In this document: positions 1 through 11,915 of the stretch, in pieces | Layout: each line of letters starts with the position of its first letter | How positions within the stretch are numbered: the stretch's first letter is position 1 | Source: Cylindrotheca closterium | Lineage: Eukaryota > Bacillariophyta > Bacillariophyceae > Bacillariales > Bacillariaceae | NCBI GenBank assembly: GCA_933822405.4 | Contig: CAKOGP040002436.1 | Span: 1 to 64,000, forward strand | Length of the DNA stretch: 64,000 nt | Direction of reading: 5' to 3' | Made by a program: the position numbers and the translations under genes | The notes under the pieces: generated by a model | What the model was told of the DNA's origin: nothing | Databases searched by the model: none | The model's input: only the letters and a program-made list of their open reading frames with translations

Positions 1-150
1 AGATTGTCCGACAGACTTGCGTCCGGCATACTTGCGTCGAATCCCGACATCACGCACGATCAAAGTCCGATCGCACGTGTCGAAAACCTTGTACTTGAAT
101 AGTTTCTTTTGGAACGTAAAAACTCATATTTCGTCATATCCCAACAGTCA

Positions 151-312
151 GAGAGAATCCTGCAGCCCGATTTGCAATTGGGTTAGATGGCGATTTTTCT
201 TCGGCTACCTTCAATATCAATCACCGTCTATCATGTCCAACAGTAGCTACATCAATGCACTAGTACGCTCTCTCCACAATGAGAGTCAGGAGCACAACGT
301 TGTCACGTTAAG
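151..312 (+). mobile_element. Rearranged fragment of the Gypsy-type element, opposite orientation
   Basis: Bases 151-211 match the reverse complement of about 7953-8015, internal sequence of the Gypsy-type element. Bases 212-312 match the reverse complement of the outer part of its LTR (about 7609-7710). In the intact element these two pieces are separated by about 240 bp, so this copy carries an internal deletion. It lies in the opposite orientation to the element at 7609-12284. The sequence before 151 could be more of the same element, but I could not match it. Confidence 0.75.
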
Positions 313-635
313 CTGTAGTGTATCGGTAGCTATCGTAGAAGATCAAATGCCGCGTACGGCCTTCGACCGGATGTAACGTGTTCTTTTTTAAAATTTGATG
401 TGATCAAATAACTTGTACTGTAATTTCTCATTGACTATTATGCGCGTTCTGCTCGGGATAGCAGGAGCCGAATGGTGGTATAGACTGCGGCGGTATTATT
501 GGTGCAATGAAGACTGTGAAATACTCCGTTGGGCGCCAGATTCAATTCATGCCCCAAACCCCTTCCAACATGAACCGATACTACCATGCCTACCAGTGTC
601 AATTGGGACATCTATTGGTTAGTCTGTCTTTGACA
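313..635. other. Intergenic; no feature recognised
   Basis: Only short unremarkable reading frames. This stretch is the left flank of the outer Copia element. Its last bases (TTTGACA) abut the LTR. Confidence 0.4.
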
Positions 636-925
636 GAATTAGTTGTAAAATGTCCGAAAATGTGTGATAAAAGAGTATTCTGAAAATTATAGTGATTTTA
701 TTGTGAAGGATGTAAACAGGATGAAACTCCGACCATCTCAACGCATGCAATAGCGATGCTTAGTCTGAACAACATTGAGAATGTGGCGAAGCTTAGCGAA
801 GGAGCATTGTAGTCAAGATTGGGAATCTTGATACCTGTATAAGATACTTTGGATATCTTAGCCGTGGGTGCAGCCGTAACAGCTATCATCTGATGAACAA
901 ACAGACGACTTTCGACTCTCCCTCT
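636..925 (-). repeat. Outer Copia LTR (3' LTR of the minus-strand element)
   Basis: Bases 636-832 match 7410-7608 almost base for base. Bases 833 to about 920 match 12289 to about 12383. The left copy is therefore the uninterrupted LTR and shows what the right LTR looked like before the Gypsy insertion. Confidence 0.8.
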
Positions 926-1090
926 CATCCGAAACTTCAACACAAAACGTCATCACTGGAATTTGCGAAACAAATAGATCTGTAAAGATGTTGCATCTCA
1001 CTGGTGAGCAGGCGAGTTCAACAACCGGAGTTGTCTACGTCTCTCTGCTCGATGCAAATGTACAAGGGTTAGGGTGGTTGTGCAGAGGTG

Positions 1091-1516
1091 TTACCACCCT
1101 TGCACACGAAAGCAATTGCTCTGGAAAGGTTCACAAGACTGTGCCTTTGTGAAGTAATCAGCATCTTGGAGTGATGTGTCCAACTCGTGGATGGCAACGG
1201 TTTCTGGGCCAACGCCGTCTCTGGTGACGTGTTGCCAGAACCAGTGCCACTTGTTGAGATACCATCGAGTGCGAGATGTGATTCTTTGGTTGGTGGCCAG
1301 AAAGTATACTCCTTGGTTGTCTTCAAATGCTGAAGCCCGGATGGTGGCACGGATGCCGTCGTCAAGTTCAAAGTGGTCGGTGGCTTCGATGAGGAGGCGC
1401 TTCAATGGAATTAAAGTCTTTAGAGCAGAAGAGAGAACATTGTATTCGGCCTTGAGCGTGGAGCAAGTGATGGATGTTTGAAGCTGGGAGCGCCAAATCA
1501 GCGAGCAATTGCTCAA
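1091..1516 (-). pseudogene. Copia RNase H remnant
   Basis: The frame contains TLKAEYNVLSSALKTLIPL, matching the Copia RNase H 'EAEYxALsxAxxxxIPL' region, then EDNQG (an RNase H acidic motif) and the C-terminal SLQDADYFTK signature. It lies downstream (minus strand) of the RT fragment, as expected. It is separated from RT by stops and frame changes at about 1517-1846, so the polyprotein is broken. Confidence 0.8.
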
Positions 1517-1846
1517 CTTTACAATAAACCCGGTGCGTGATCAAATGGAGTTTGGATCAGTGTGAGGTTCGGTATTGTAGAGTCCACAGAAGTCGGCATC
1601 AACAAACAATTCAAGGTTCAGTCTTCCTGTAGGCTTGATGATTATGCCTTTTGTGCGAGTGCGTTTCAAGAATTGTTTTCACAGCGGTTGCATGGGATTG
1701 CTTTGGACTTGCCTGACAGCAAAGGTAATGTCTGGTCGTGTGTTTGTCGAGAGGTACATTACCATTCCAACGATTGATCGATAGTTCCATGCTTTGTTCA
1801 TAGGTTCACCATCAGGATCTTTGCCAAGGGGACCGGTAGCGGGGAT

Positions 1847-2728
1847 TCAACTGGGATTGCAATCGGTCATTCCTGCTGCTTCCAAAACCTTGTCAATCAA
1901 ACCAGTCTGAGTAAGTTTGACTGAACCATCTTTGCGTTTGTCAAATTTTATGCCAAGAAACTCATTGAAATCGCCTTCTTTCTTTAGTTCAAATTTGAGT
2001 TCTCTGAGTTCCTCAATGAGCTTGTCGATGTCTGCTGGATCCTTGGCACCAATTCCAGCGTCATCAACATACAGAACCACCATCAAGCCTTTCTTGTACA
2101 AAAGACACGGATCAAAATCGGATTGTTTGAATCCACACTTTGTGAATCCTTCCATGGCGGTCTTATTCCATAGGGCGGGAGCAGCTTTGGTCCCATATAG
2201 TGACTTGTTGAGTTGAAGGCATGTTCCTTTGCCCTTTGGAGAGACGAATCCTTGAGGTAAGTGTACCCATTTTGGTTTGTCCAGTTTGGATTGTATGAAT
2301 GCATTACTGAAGTCAACTGAGACGGAGGCCCATCCAAGGATCAAGCAAAGGACAAGAAACAGACGGACAGTACCCCATGCAACGGTAGGTGCAAACGTGT
2401 TTTTGTCAACATCCATTTCTTCCAGGTCTCCTCTCACACCGTATCTTGCCTTAAATTTGGTCATTTCTCCGCTTGGATTTCTCTTGACACGAAAGACCCA
2501 AGTTCCAGGAATGATCTTGGTCTTTGCTTTCAACATTGGGACTTCAATCCAGGTGAGCTTTCCTTCAAGTTCTTCAATTTCTTTCTTTGCTGCTGCAGTC
2601 CACTTTTCGCTGTTGGGACTGTTGACCGCTTCATTGTAAGTGAAAACGTCTGGGTCCTTGGTCGCTCTTGCTTTGTACGAGCTAGGAATGAAGCTGCAGT
2701 CATGGGAGTGTTCCAATTCAATGTTCAA
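1847..2728 (-). pseudogene. Copia reverse transcriptase fragment
   Basis: An open frame of 293 codons covers most of a Copia RT (RVT_2). It contains the WVFRVKRNPSGEMTKFKAR fingers region, VSVDFSNAFIQSKL carrying the first catalytic Asp, LNKSLYGTKAAPALWNK, and the LYVDDAGIGAK active-site YVDD. These catalytic residues are kept although the flanking pol frame is interrupted on both sides. It is the longest intact pol segment of the outer element. Confidence 0.9.
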
Positions 2729-2934
2729 AGAGTTGAAGTATGCGGAAAAGTAAGTGTAGAAGTTGTTGGTCTCTGGACTTTGTGATTTTAGGGGTGCGGT
2801 GTATCCTGCGGGCCCATGTCCATCATACCCAAAGCGTTTAGGAGGTTGGGCTTTGTTGAATCTGCGAGATGTGCGTGTGGCTGATGGTTGCGGTGCAGGT
2901 GCAGGTTTGCGAGGTGATGCTGTTGGCTGCGGTG

Positions 2935-3642
2935 TTAAGCCGGTGGAGGAGTCGGCTGCGGCGGAGGTGAAGGCTTTGGCTGATTTGTAGGGGTAGTAGG
3001 AGTCACATTCTCCCTCTGAGAAGGAGATGGCTGAACGGGGGGAACAGCTGGCGGATTCTCGATGACTGTCTCCCTCTGGATCAAATGTTTGGTAGCTCCA
3101 GAGGAATCAACTTGTGGCTTGGTAGGTGGCGGAACAACGTCCAATGGAGTAGGCAGGTTGTGAAATTCTGTTTGTTCTCGGACTCTTGCAGTTAAAGGTG
3201 GAGGGGGATCAGGTGGATGCAATGGGTCCTCAGGATCATCCAGAACATATTGGTAGACGGAGTCTCCAAAGAGTTTGGACCAGGCTTCCGAACCAAAATC
3301 AGGTAGGTCATCAATATTCGTTGCCATGGTCAAGAAGGTAGGATCAAATACAATATGAAATTGCGTGGTGATGGCTCCTGTGTCGGGATTCAAACAAAGT
3401 GGAACTGACGATGCATGCCTCTTGCTCATTCCAACGTAGATCTGACGGGTGGATCGAGGCTTCCACCGAGAAAGTTTCTTTCCATCTTGCATGTGTTTGT
3501 CCAAGACATACACTGGACATCCCCAGACTTGAACATCGGCAAGTTGTGATTGTTTCCAGCGAGTTTTGGTAAGCAGATTGTGTGGTGAGAGACCAGATGA
3601 TTGGTTGGGCATGTGGTTGCAGAGGAAGACGGCATGATCCAC
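2935..3642 (-). pseudogene. Copia integrase C-terminal part and proline-rich linker
   Basis: The frame begins inside the integrase core and reads VWGCPVYVLDKHMQDGKKL, then RQIYVGMSKRHASSVPLCLN and QFHIVFDPTF. This is the usual CoDi sequence after the catalytic core. A Pro-rich linker toward RT follows. It shares its reading frame with the protease and the hydrophobic pol N-terminus but is separated from them by stops. Confidence 0.85.
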
Positions 3643-3741
3643 TGCGAGGGTCCAGAGTGTGGTGGTGGCAACATCGGGTCAATGGATGGCTTGATGCATC
3701 ATCATGGTTCAAGCGATGGACATGATGGTTTGGATTGATCG

Positions 3742-4639
3742 TTAGGCAATTCCATTGTGATGATGAGCTCCAACGCCAGCAAATGAGTGAATTTGTGAGA
3801 ACTTGAGTAAATGATCATTGTATTCTGGCGATGTGAAGGGCCTTCCATTGTCACTTTGATATTCAAGTACAACTTCTCCAAAGTCTTGAAGTTGTTCTTC
3901 CACAGATATCTTTGCACTCAACGTCTCTTGGGTGTTCAGATGAACTTGATGCTCAACGAAGACATAACCTGTTGCATCCTCCAGTGTACTGTGTCTTAGG
4001 ATCTTCTTTGCCAAAGGTATGAAGCAATCGTCCTCTTGTGGTACACTCAGAATGATCAACTGGCACCTTTTGTCCTGGGAACAGGTTTTCTTTCTTCAAA
4101 GCTCCCTCTCGATCACAAACGACTCGAGAAGTCTTTCCAGGAGAGGGTCGACGACGTTGTTTTCCAAGTTGACAAGCTGGGCATAGTGGGTATGTTGTGA
4201 TCCGAGATGCTGCAGCTTGCAATCGTCGAGCGGACTCTGAATGTGCCAATACACCTGTGCGGAGTAGAAATTGGATCTGACTGAAGTTGAGATGGCCTAG
4301 CCGAGGGTGCCATCTTAGGAGTTCTTTCTCGACGGGACTGAGGTTGTGGTCTGACTCCAAGGTGGACGTGATGATGCTGGCGAATGCGTCGAATCGGTTA
4401 GGGGCAGTTCCATGGGAGTAGGCAAGCGATGTTGGCAAGTTTGTTGAAGGGTCATGGTAAACGTGTACTGAATTTGTTTTGTCTGATCCTGACAACTGTA
4501 GATGATCAGCGTTCATTGAGATGGACTCATCGGTGTATGTCTGGAGCAAACTTGAAGTACTGAGCAATTGAGCTGTGGCAGAAGGTACGTATAGGGCAGG
4601 CACCTTGATTGTTCGTAACATGCCAGTTGTATCAACCAC
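3742..4639 (-). pseudogene. Copia integrase zinc finger and catalytic core, frameshifted
   Basis: Two overlapping frames. The upstream one (3953-4639) has the HHCC zinc finger: HPRLGHLNFSQIQ, then CPACQLGKQRRR, then a VDHSECT stretch and GRLLHTFGKE, where other CoDi copies have the first catalytic Asp. The other (3742-4059) has LEYQSDNGRPF (second Asp) and FAGVGAHHHNGIA. The third acidic residue region, normally NxxAE, reads HNGIA followed by a stop, so the integrase is broken here. Confidence 0.85.
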
Positions 4640-4818
4640 TGACCATGCAAATGTCCAATCCCTTTGATTTCCAGGCCGCTAGCGATTCCATGAAGCTTGA
4701 GTCCAAGAGGTGCTGGCTCAAGTTTTCCCACAAAATTGTCCTTGTAAGGTGAGATCAAGGTTGTTGCACCGGAATCCCAGATTATTGGGTACCTTGTCGT
4801 CTTTTCATCACCCAACAT
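4513..4818 (-). pseudogene. Copia aspartic protease fragment
   Basis: Contains YPIIWDSGATTLISPYKDNF, the D-S-G-A active site of retrotransposon aspartic proteases, followed by the GLEIKGIGHLHG strand. The frame is the same as the hydrophobic segment at 5230-5967. It overlaps the integrase zinc-finger frame by about 127 bp in a different phase, which is a decay frameshift. Confidence 0.85.
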
Positions 4819-5229
4819 ATCTCATCTCAATTCATCTGAATTCATTGCAGCACAAAAGCAGTTGATGACCTTGCTGAATCATTGTGGAATATCGGCGTTC
4901 TTAAAGAAGGCTTTGGCTGCGGGAGAAGATAGAACGGCAACGTGGGCCATTGGGAGTCCGACACCAACGGTAGGTCTGTAGATTCGTGGCATGTTTGGTC
5001 GGCGGCGACGTGCCATCCTTTGTCTGCGCATTCAATCTGTTCTTGGAAAGGTATTGAAGTGGCGGAAAATGTCGTCCCTTGGTGTCGAGGAAGGGTCATG
5101 GCAATTGGAAGGATGTCTGGAAGAGTCGTGGCGACAGGAACGAGGTCTGGGAGGATCAAAACGGAAGGCATCATCTTCACTTGGCTGGCAAGGACCTTGG
5201 TAGAAGGTCCAGTTTGGATCACCAGGACG

Positions 5230-5967
5230 CTAACGCCGATGGTCATCACGGGGTATTTCACGGGAAGTGGTAGCACGAGGGGTCCTAGGTTCGTTGTTGT
5301 TCATGTTTCTCCAACCGTCGTTTGTTCTCTGCCAATTGCTTTGATCATCATTTTGATTTCTCTGATGTCTTCTGTTGCTTCTCCAATTATCTCCCTCTCG
5401 ACGGGAACAACAAAACGTGAGAGACTCCGAAAACTGAATGATATGTTGGACCAAGTCAAAGATATCCTGAGATCGTGGGTCGAGGCGACAGCGGGTGGCG
5501 AGACCATAGTGACGGGTGTGACGGCGATGGCTGAAGGAAGTGGGGCGGCGCTGATGACGGCAGTGTCGAATGTATCGTTTGTACTTTGCTTTGGTCATCC
5601 GGAACGGGCCAAACTCTTGATGCGTGGACCCAATCAGACGGTGTTGCCCTTTGGTAGGAAGGGACACAAGGATCAAGAGAATGAACCACAGGAGTGGGAC
5701 AAGGCGGTTGGTCGGAGATCCCTCAAAGGCAGCAATGACAGTGGAAGCGGCAGTGAATAGGTAGGCGGGGGCGGCGGTAGCTTGACTCATCATGAAGGTG
5801 ACTTGATCGGCCAAGAAAGAGGATGCAGTCAAGACTTGATCAGCCATGAAAGCTGAAACATTTGTTGTAGTGACGCCAATGGAATGGGCCAAGAAGAAGG
5901 CAACAACCAACTGGGGAAGGTAACTCAAGAAGTGTTGGATGATGGTCCAGACAGCACGTAGGGACAA
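5230..5967 (-). pseudogene. Copia pol N-terminal region with three hydrophobic segments
   Basis: An uninterrupted frame of 245 codons lies between gag and protease, shifted relative to gag (overlap 5925-5967) and in phase with the protease. It has three hydrophobic stretches: around VWTIIQHFLSYLPQLVVAFF, around AAPAYLFTAASTVIAAF, and NRLVPLLWFILLILVSL. A basic, Arg/Asn-rich tail follows. No standard Copia domain is hydrophobic like this. The region 4842-5229 that joins it to the protease is degenerate. I do not recognise a family; membrane association is an inference from hydrophobicity only. Confidence 0.6.
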
Positions 5968-7063
5968 AAGACTAGGCTGACCATGGCGGAAGGGAGTGTA
6001 CCAGGCCGGTGCTTGTCCTTTTGATGCTTACTCTTCTTGTTGTTGTTGAAAGGTCGCTTGGGCTTCTTGTCACTTTTGCAGTCGCGAGCCCAGTGTCCTT
6101 TCTCCCCACAGTTCAAACAGATGTCGTCAGGTTTGGCCTTGCCCTTTGGACCGGTCTGTTGGTGGATCAGAGCGTATGCATGGTTCTGGACGTCATCGGG
6201 GGTGAATGTCTTGGCCATCTTAGCATACGGAGCCTTGGAATCTCGGATGGTGGGTCTTGCAGCGGGCCATTGATGCTTGTCAAAGAGTGTACGGTAAGCG
6301 TTCTCGGCCTTGTCACAGATGTTCTCGTGGGTGAGTTCCTCTGCTTCCAAATGTTGTGCTGCTGCTTCCTTGTCCATGTAGCCAATCTCAATCAGTGCTT
6401 TGTCGATCTTGGCGCTGACGTTGAGCATTTCATGACAGTAAGAATTGTGCTCAGCTCTGGAGGCTTCAAGGAAGTTGTCAACCATGACATTGTTGAGATT
6501 GAATTCATATTGACCTGCGATTGTCAACTCATTTGTATCTTCCTTGTTGTCCTCTGCCATCTGTGCAATGTCCTCTCCAGAGTATTGGGAGGGCTTGCGC
6601 TTGCGGATGTTCGTCTGGAGTCCTTCGAAGTAGTGGATGGACGTGGTGTGGAGCATCTGAATGAACTTTTGAAACATGACGGGAAAAGGGTTGGTAGTCT
6701 TGACCTTCAGGTAGAGTTTGGCAGCGAGTTCTGGGTTGAGGCTGTTGCCTAGGAAGATCTTGGCTTCAGCGTCGTTTGCTTTGTTGTACTTGTTGTAACA
6801 CTAGACCTGTTGTTCAACTTGCTTTGTAACAAACTGGACCGTGCATCTTGGATGTCTGTTGCCAATACAGAGCATTTCACCAGAGACTGGATCAGGTACG
6901 TGAGTGATAGCAAAGAACCCATTTGCCTCAATGAGTTCTTGTATCTGACGCTTGAACTCCTTGAGATTGCCTTTTCTGACAAACTTGACAGACAGACCTT
7001 GGGTATGTAGATGACGGTACTTCCCATCTCCATAGATGGGACGTTGCTGGTTCTGTGGAACAA
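5925..7063 (-). pseudogene. Copia gag with CCHC zinc knuckle, broken near its N-terminus
   Basis: The main frame (5925-6677, 250 codons) contains a helical gag-like region and the nucleocapsid knuckle CLNCGEKGHWARDC (C-x2-C-x4-H-x4-C), followed by a Lys/Asn-rich basic tail. A separate frame at 6749-7063 carries what is probably the N-terminal part. The two are split by a stop or shift around 6680-6750. A normal gag start is not visible. Confidence 0.8.
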
Positions 7064-7409
7064 GAGATGCTGGAGAACCGTCTCCTGTAGGACCAGTTGG
7101 GCGAGACGGAGTCTCTATCTTTGCAAATGTGAGCTTGGAAAGCTTGTGGGCCGGTAGGTAGGTGCTTGGAAAGCTCGATCGATGCTTGGAGAGCTGGTGG
7201 TAGCTTGGGAAGCTAGCGAAGTACTTCTTTGTTGTAGGCTCGGAGAGCTTTCGTTGGTAGCTCTAATGGACGTCTCCACAGAGGCTGGTAGCGTAACTTA
7301 TTAGGTATAAATTGGGCGAAAATATCCACTCAAAGCTATAGCGTGTACAGCTTTGATTACTTGAGAATGCAGGCACAAGGTTGTCCAGGCTTGTAGTGCT
7401 TCAAGTACT
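7064..7409 (-). other. Copia 5' leader with imperfect GCTTGGAAAGCT-like repeats
   Basis: Untranslated leader between gag and the right LTR. Bases about 7130-7262 contain five or so spaced copies of variants of GCTTGGAAAGCT/GCTTGGGAAGCT. I see no primer site as clear as the one in the third element. Confidence 0.5.
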
Positions 7410-7608
7410 GAATTAGTTGTAAAATGTCCGAAAATGTGTGATAAAACAGTATTCTGAAAATTATAGTGATTTTGTATTGTGAAGGATGTAAACAGGATGA
7501 AACTCCGACCATCTCAACGCATGCAATAGCGATGCTTAGTCTTAACAACATTGAGAATGTGGCGAAGCTTAGCGAAGGAGCATTGTAGTCAAGATTGGGA
7601 ATCTTGAT
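7410..7608 (-). repeat. Outer Copia right LTR, first part (interrupted)
   Basis: Matches 636-832. It stops abruptly at ...AATCTTGAT, where the Gypsy element begins. The missing part continues at 12289. Confidence 0.85.
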
Positions 7609-7857
7609 CTTAGCGTGCTAATGTTGTGCTCCTGGCTCTCCTTGTAGAGAGAGCGTACTAGTGCGTTGATGTAGCTACTGTTGGACATGATAGACGGTGA
7701 TTGATATTGCTATTGGGGTGTATTTACGGGGGTCTGAAGCAGCTGTGAGTAGATGATGAATGATTGATCTTGGGCTGAATATTCGGCGATGACCGTTGGC
7801 CTTCGATCGCTCTAATACATCTGCTCGGGACTCGGCAGTCCAGTCAGTCACGTTACG
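7609..7857 (-). repeat. Gypsy-type LTR (3' LTR of the minus-strand element)
   Basis: About 249 bp, aligned over its full length with 12037-12284 and with about a dozen differences. It starts CTTAGCGTGCTAATG and ends CAGTCACGTTACG. The ends form a short imperfect inverted repeat around TAACGTG/CACGTTA. Confidence 0.85.
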
Positions 7858-8473
7858 TCCCCTCTTCTTCTATTTAGGCGACTCTGTTGTAACGTCTCAT
7901 CTTGGTCTGTTTTCACCTCCCTCTTCTTGATGAATGGCTGCTGGCACCGAACAAGGTAGCCGAAGAAAAATCGCCATCTAACCCTCAATTGCAAATCGGG
8001 CTGCAGGATTCTCTCCAACGTCCAGGTTGCTGGCGAGCGGCTTCAAGTGTCTGACAGTTGCGTCTAGGTCCAAAGTTTGACTAGGTGCTTCGCGGTACGA
8101 CAGTCAGAACGGGAGGATCAGTCCTCATCTTGGTCGTTGTACACACGTATTTTGGGGGGGTATGGGGGTTGCTATATTGGGTCCTTCGTCTTTGGGGCTT
8201 CGTGTTCCTGCTACTCTGCCAGTCATGACTTGTACTGCATGCTGCGACATGGAGTAGTTTGTCGATGGCGGCTTTTTGTTGGTTCAACTGGTACTATGGT
8301 CTGCTGCGACAGATCGTCGTAACTTTTGGGTCTGGGGCTTGGGTCCACTTGTTCGGGGGCTATCTAGGGGCTATCGTGGGTCATCTTTGGGTCAGCGTTG
8401 GGGCTTTTGAGGTGTATAATGTCTGTAGACTTGGTTTGTTTTGGGTCTATTCTTTTGTTCTTGTTAGCTGTGT
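7858..8473 (-). other. Gypsy-type element 3' untranslated region
   Basis: About 600 bp between the LTR and the last codon of the pol remnant, with no supported reading frame on the minus strand. It includes a short G-run near 8152-8160. Bases 7953-8015 recur, inverted, at 151-211. Confidence 0.55.
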
Positions 8474-9730
8474 TTATCGTTTGTGTTGCGCTCGTTTGTG
8501 TGCTCTACCTGGTGGTGTTGACTTGGGCGTGATGCTGGCCACTTTTAGTTTCATCTGTGTTTCCGCCTCTCTCACTTTTTCCCACACCACGTCCGGTATT
8601 TTGTAGTCTCGTTCAAAATCGAACGGTCCGTATACGCCGTCTTCAATGATATTGACCTCTTTCTGGTACCAGGCGTATTTGTGCGGGCTCTTGTTTAGCA
8701 CCTGGTCTACTTTGCTGGGTCTGATGGGTACTGTTGGGCCGTATGTTGTCTCGTCGGCAAATTCTTTGATTAGGGGCCAAAAGGGGCTGGTCATTGGGGG
8801 GCCTTGCTTTGTAGCGGTGGGTTTTGGTATGTACCACTTGCAGTGATACTGTCCTTTTGTTCTTGCTAGTTTCTCGTTGGTCTCCTCCATGTCGATTTGT
8901 ATCACGTACCAGTTGTTCCACCCTGATGTGTCGTCTTGATGGGCTATGACGTATAATTTGTCCTTGGATTGTGTGGTTCGTTTGTATAAGCTCTGTAGAT
9001 TGAGTTCTTCTGTGATGGTTTCTGTGGTATGGACCTGTCTGGTTTGGTTGGCGCCTTCTGTATCTGTTGGTGGTACGTCTCTGTTAATCGGCCGAGGCTG
9101 CGTGCGTTGGATAGCGTCCAGTATGGATGGTGTAGGGGTGTCGTCTTCTTCTTTGTCTGATGAATCTTCCGTTGGCTCAACTTCTTTGTCCCAAAGGTCT
9201 TTGATTGGCTCGAATGCGTTTGCTGTGTCTGTCGGTGTCGTCGCGTATTTACCAAAATCAACCAGTCCTAGATTCATTTCCAGGGGGCTGTGTGCTAGTG
9301 GGCTTCTCATGTTTGCTAGTCTTGTATCTGGTGTGTCCACTCGTTTGTGAAGTATTATCGTTGATGGGATCTTGTGCATTCTGAATGCTGATTCTTTGAT
9401 TGGGGTCGATCCTCGCTTCTTTAGCATGGTGCTTGTCCCTGGGATCTTTTGTAGTCTGTATGAGTCGTCTGACGCTTTCTCGATGACTCTATAGGGTCCT
9501 TTTGTTCTTAGCACCAGTTTTGCTGGTATTCCTGCAGAGGCGTTTGATTATACTTGTTTCCGCACCATAACAATGTCTCCAATTTCAAATTTCCGTCGCG
9601 TTCTGGTTTGATTCTTGAGCATTCGGTGGTGTTCCCTTCGTTCCTCATTGAGAAGTTTAAGCAGTTCCTTTTGTCTCCAGAAGAGTGGGAACATTGTCTC
9701 GATGTGCTCTAGTGTGTTCTGTCCTGGCGT
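8474..9730 (-). pseudogene. Gypsy integrase C-terminal (GPY/F) remnant and pol tail
   Basis: Reading the minus strand from about 9730, one frame encodes NEERREHHRMLKNQ and RRKFEIGDIVMVRKQV, then hits a stop near 9550. It resumes at 9514 with TKGPYRVIEKASDDSYRLQ, the GPY/F module of Ty3/Gypsy integrases. A roughly 300-residue acidic tail without a recognisable domain follows. Nothing of RT, RNase H or the integrase DDE core is present upstream. This is the 3' side of the large internal deletion. Confidence 0.75.
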
Positions 9731-10871
9731 TTGCTGGTGTCATGTCCTGTTTTTCTGACGCGCCTCCGATATTGACAATGGCCAGGTGGTAGTCTTTCTT
9801 CCCCATGTTGCAGCATCCTCCGGTGTCGTAGAGTCCTTTCAAATTAGCTGTGTTGGATTCGTTGAGTCCGATGGGAAAGTTCAAGAATGTCAGCATGTCA
9901 TTGACCGAGAAGTTCAGCTGGTGGGCTTGTTCCATGGCCGCGAAGCTTCCAAAGGTGACAAATGATAGTGCCGGCTGGGTTGACTGCCCCTTTGGTCTTT
10001 TCCTTGCTGCTGCTGTGGAAGTGTGTGCCGTGACCGCTTCGACGAGATTCACCAACAGGTTTGTCCTCTCTCCCGATTCTGTCTGTGGATCCTTGATGGC
10101 TTGAACTGTATCGCAGATTGCTTGGGTCATATATCCTCCTCGTCTATAATGGGAATTATTATTTCTGCGTTCTTCGTTCTTTCGTTGCTTCCACTGGTCC
10201 AGTTTTTCATAGAAACGTTTTAGGACTTGGGGGTCCTCTTTGTGTGGGCAGTCTCGGAAGTTGTGGCCTTCCTCGTTGCATCCCCAACAGTGGATTGGGT
10301 ATGGCTTGCCGCTTGCCTTTTGCAGTGCTTCTTCCGCTTGGCTGAGCATTGTCCACCCATTTTCTTCTTCCTGCTGTTGTCCGAGTTCCTCCATGATACT
10401 CATGCACGACAGCATGTTGACAACCGCTTCCGGGCAGTATAGTTTGCTGTCGGATGTCGGGACCACTAATTGTCTTCCTTGGCCGTCGGTGACTCGAACG
10501 TTTTGTTTTGCCGCCATAGTTGGAGGGGTCGTCATTGCGGTGTGGAAGGTTCCCGCAGTCTCGATCTCTGGAGCTTGGAAGGAGCGATCGTCCTGGAATC
10601 CTTGGTATCCTTGGAATCCCTGGAATCCTTGGAATTCTGGTTGGTGGAATCCTGCGAAGGCTCTTCCGCCTGGTCTTGGTGGTGCAGATCGTCCTGGAAC
10701 GTAGCTTCTGTTCGGTCTGATTTGTCCCTCGCTGTTTGCAATTCCCACAAGTTGCTTGATGCGCTTCTCTTCCTTCTCTGCTCGTTCGCGTAGGCGGTGC
10801 ATTCGAGACAGGTTGCTGGGGTAGTCCATAAGTAGTGGTCCTGCTGCTCCTGTCTCTAGGTGTTCAGCCAC
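9657..10871 (-). pseudogene. Gypsy gag C-terminal half with zinc knuckle and protease stub
   Basis: Contains a Gln/Phe/Gly repeat (FQGFQGFQGYQGFQDD), the knuckle CWGCNEEGHNFRDCP (C-x2-C-x4-H-x4-C) and, near the end, GLYDTGGCCNMG, the aspartic-protease active-site strand. About 25 codons later the protein is cut at the deletion junction (near 9720-9745) and runs out of frame over integrase C-terminal sequence. Its start overlaps the end of the upstream gag frame in another phase, so a frameshift separates the two gag halves. Confidence 0.8.
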
Positions 10872-11915
10872 AACGTCCTTGATTTCTTGTGTTAAGGGTT
10901 TGGAACGCTACTCCTGCCAAGTCTGATAGGTTGGTTGGCGGGTGATTCTTGTGGTTGAACCCGTTTAGAATCGTGGCGATTCTGCCAAATAAAGTAGCCA
11001 CGCTGTCGTACATCATTGTGCCTCCTTCGTATCGGATCATGTTGAGCTTTGCCAGTTGGTAGTTTGGCGTCTCCATGCCTTGTTGTAGTCCGACGTAGGT
11101 GGCTGTGAGTGCTTGTTCTAGCGCTTGGAATTGGGTCTTTGCAATCTGTTGCTTGGGCCACTTTTCGTAGGCGTCGTTATCGGGCTCTCCGTCTCTGGTC
11201 GCAGCTCTCATCGAGAACTCTTCTCCTAGTGCTGCCATTGCTGTGATGATTTCCTTGTGATGTGCTTGGTCCATTACCATTTGGCGAGTGATGAATACGT
11301 CCATCTGGTTCTGGACTCTTGGCACTGGAACGTATACAGCTCTGTTGGAAGATGGTGGGAACTTTGTTGGGTCGATTCCAATGTCAGTTCGTAGGGAACA
11401 CAGCCGTGGGACCAATCGGAGCTCGATTCTGAAGTATGTGGCGGCGGCTCTAAATGGGGCTGGAAGTCCTGGTCCCGGTCCTGTAGCGATCGCTTGTCCT
11501 GTGTTGTCGATGACGTGTAGGCTTGTGAATTCGTACACGTCACTAGTCACGTCGAACAATTTGCTGGTGGCGGCGTTGACTCGCGAGCGAACGTCTGGGC
11601 ATACTGATGTGTAGCGTTTCATCAAGAAATCCACCTTATGTTCCATTGTTGTCTTTGTCTGCTTGATGGAGTTCACAGACTGTTGTAGGATCGCTTGCTT
11701 GATTTCCGGAGACTCTGTGGTTAGAGCCAACACGGCAGTATCGATGGTATACTGGTTGTAGGTGATGGTTTCGTCCACGTGGCTTCCGTTGACCCAATAC
11801 GATTTCTCGTTGATGCGATCGCTTCTTTTTTTGTTTTTTCATATTTGTGATGCGACGCGGCAGTCATTGCGGCGAACGCTCCGTTCTCCATATTGACAGG
11901 ACTTGCTGACATCAT
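10864..11915 (-). pseudogene. Gypsy gag N-terminal half
   Basis: The natural start is probably the ATG run near 11915 (MMSASPVNMENGAFAAM...). That frame shifts around 11800 into the long frame ending at 10864 (DETITYNQYTIDTAVL...). The helical, charged, cysteine-poor sequence fits a capsid-like gag, but I recognise no specific signature. It is called gag from position and from the downstream zinc knuckle. Confidence 0.65.

Noticed and set aside
413..622. 69-codon frame left of the outer Copia
   Set aside because: Trp/Cys-heavy random-looking translation, no relatives recognised.
4942..6752. Two long plus-strand frames (4942-5760 and 6009-6752)
   Set aside because: Antisense to Copia gag/pol N-terminal coding, where the zinc knuckle and protease phase fix the coding strand.
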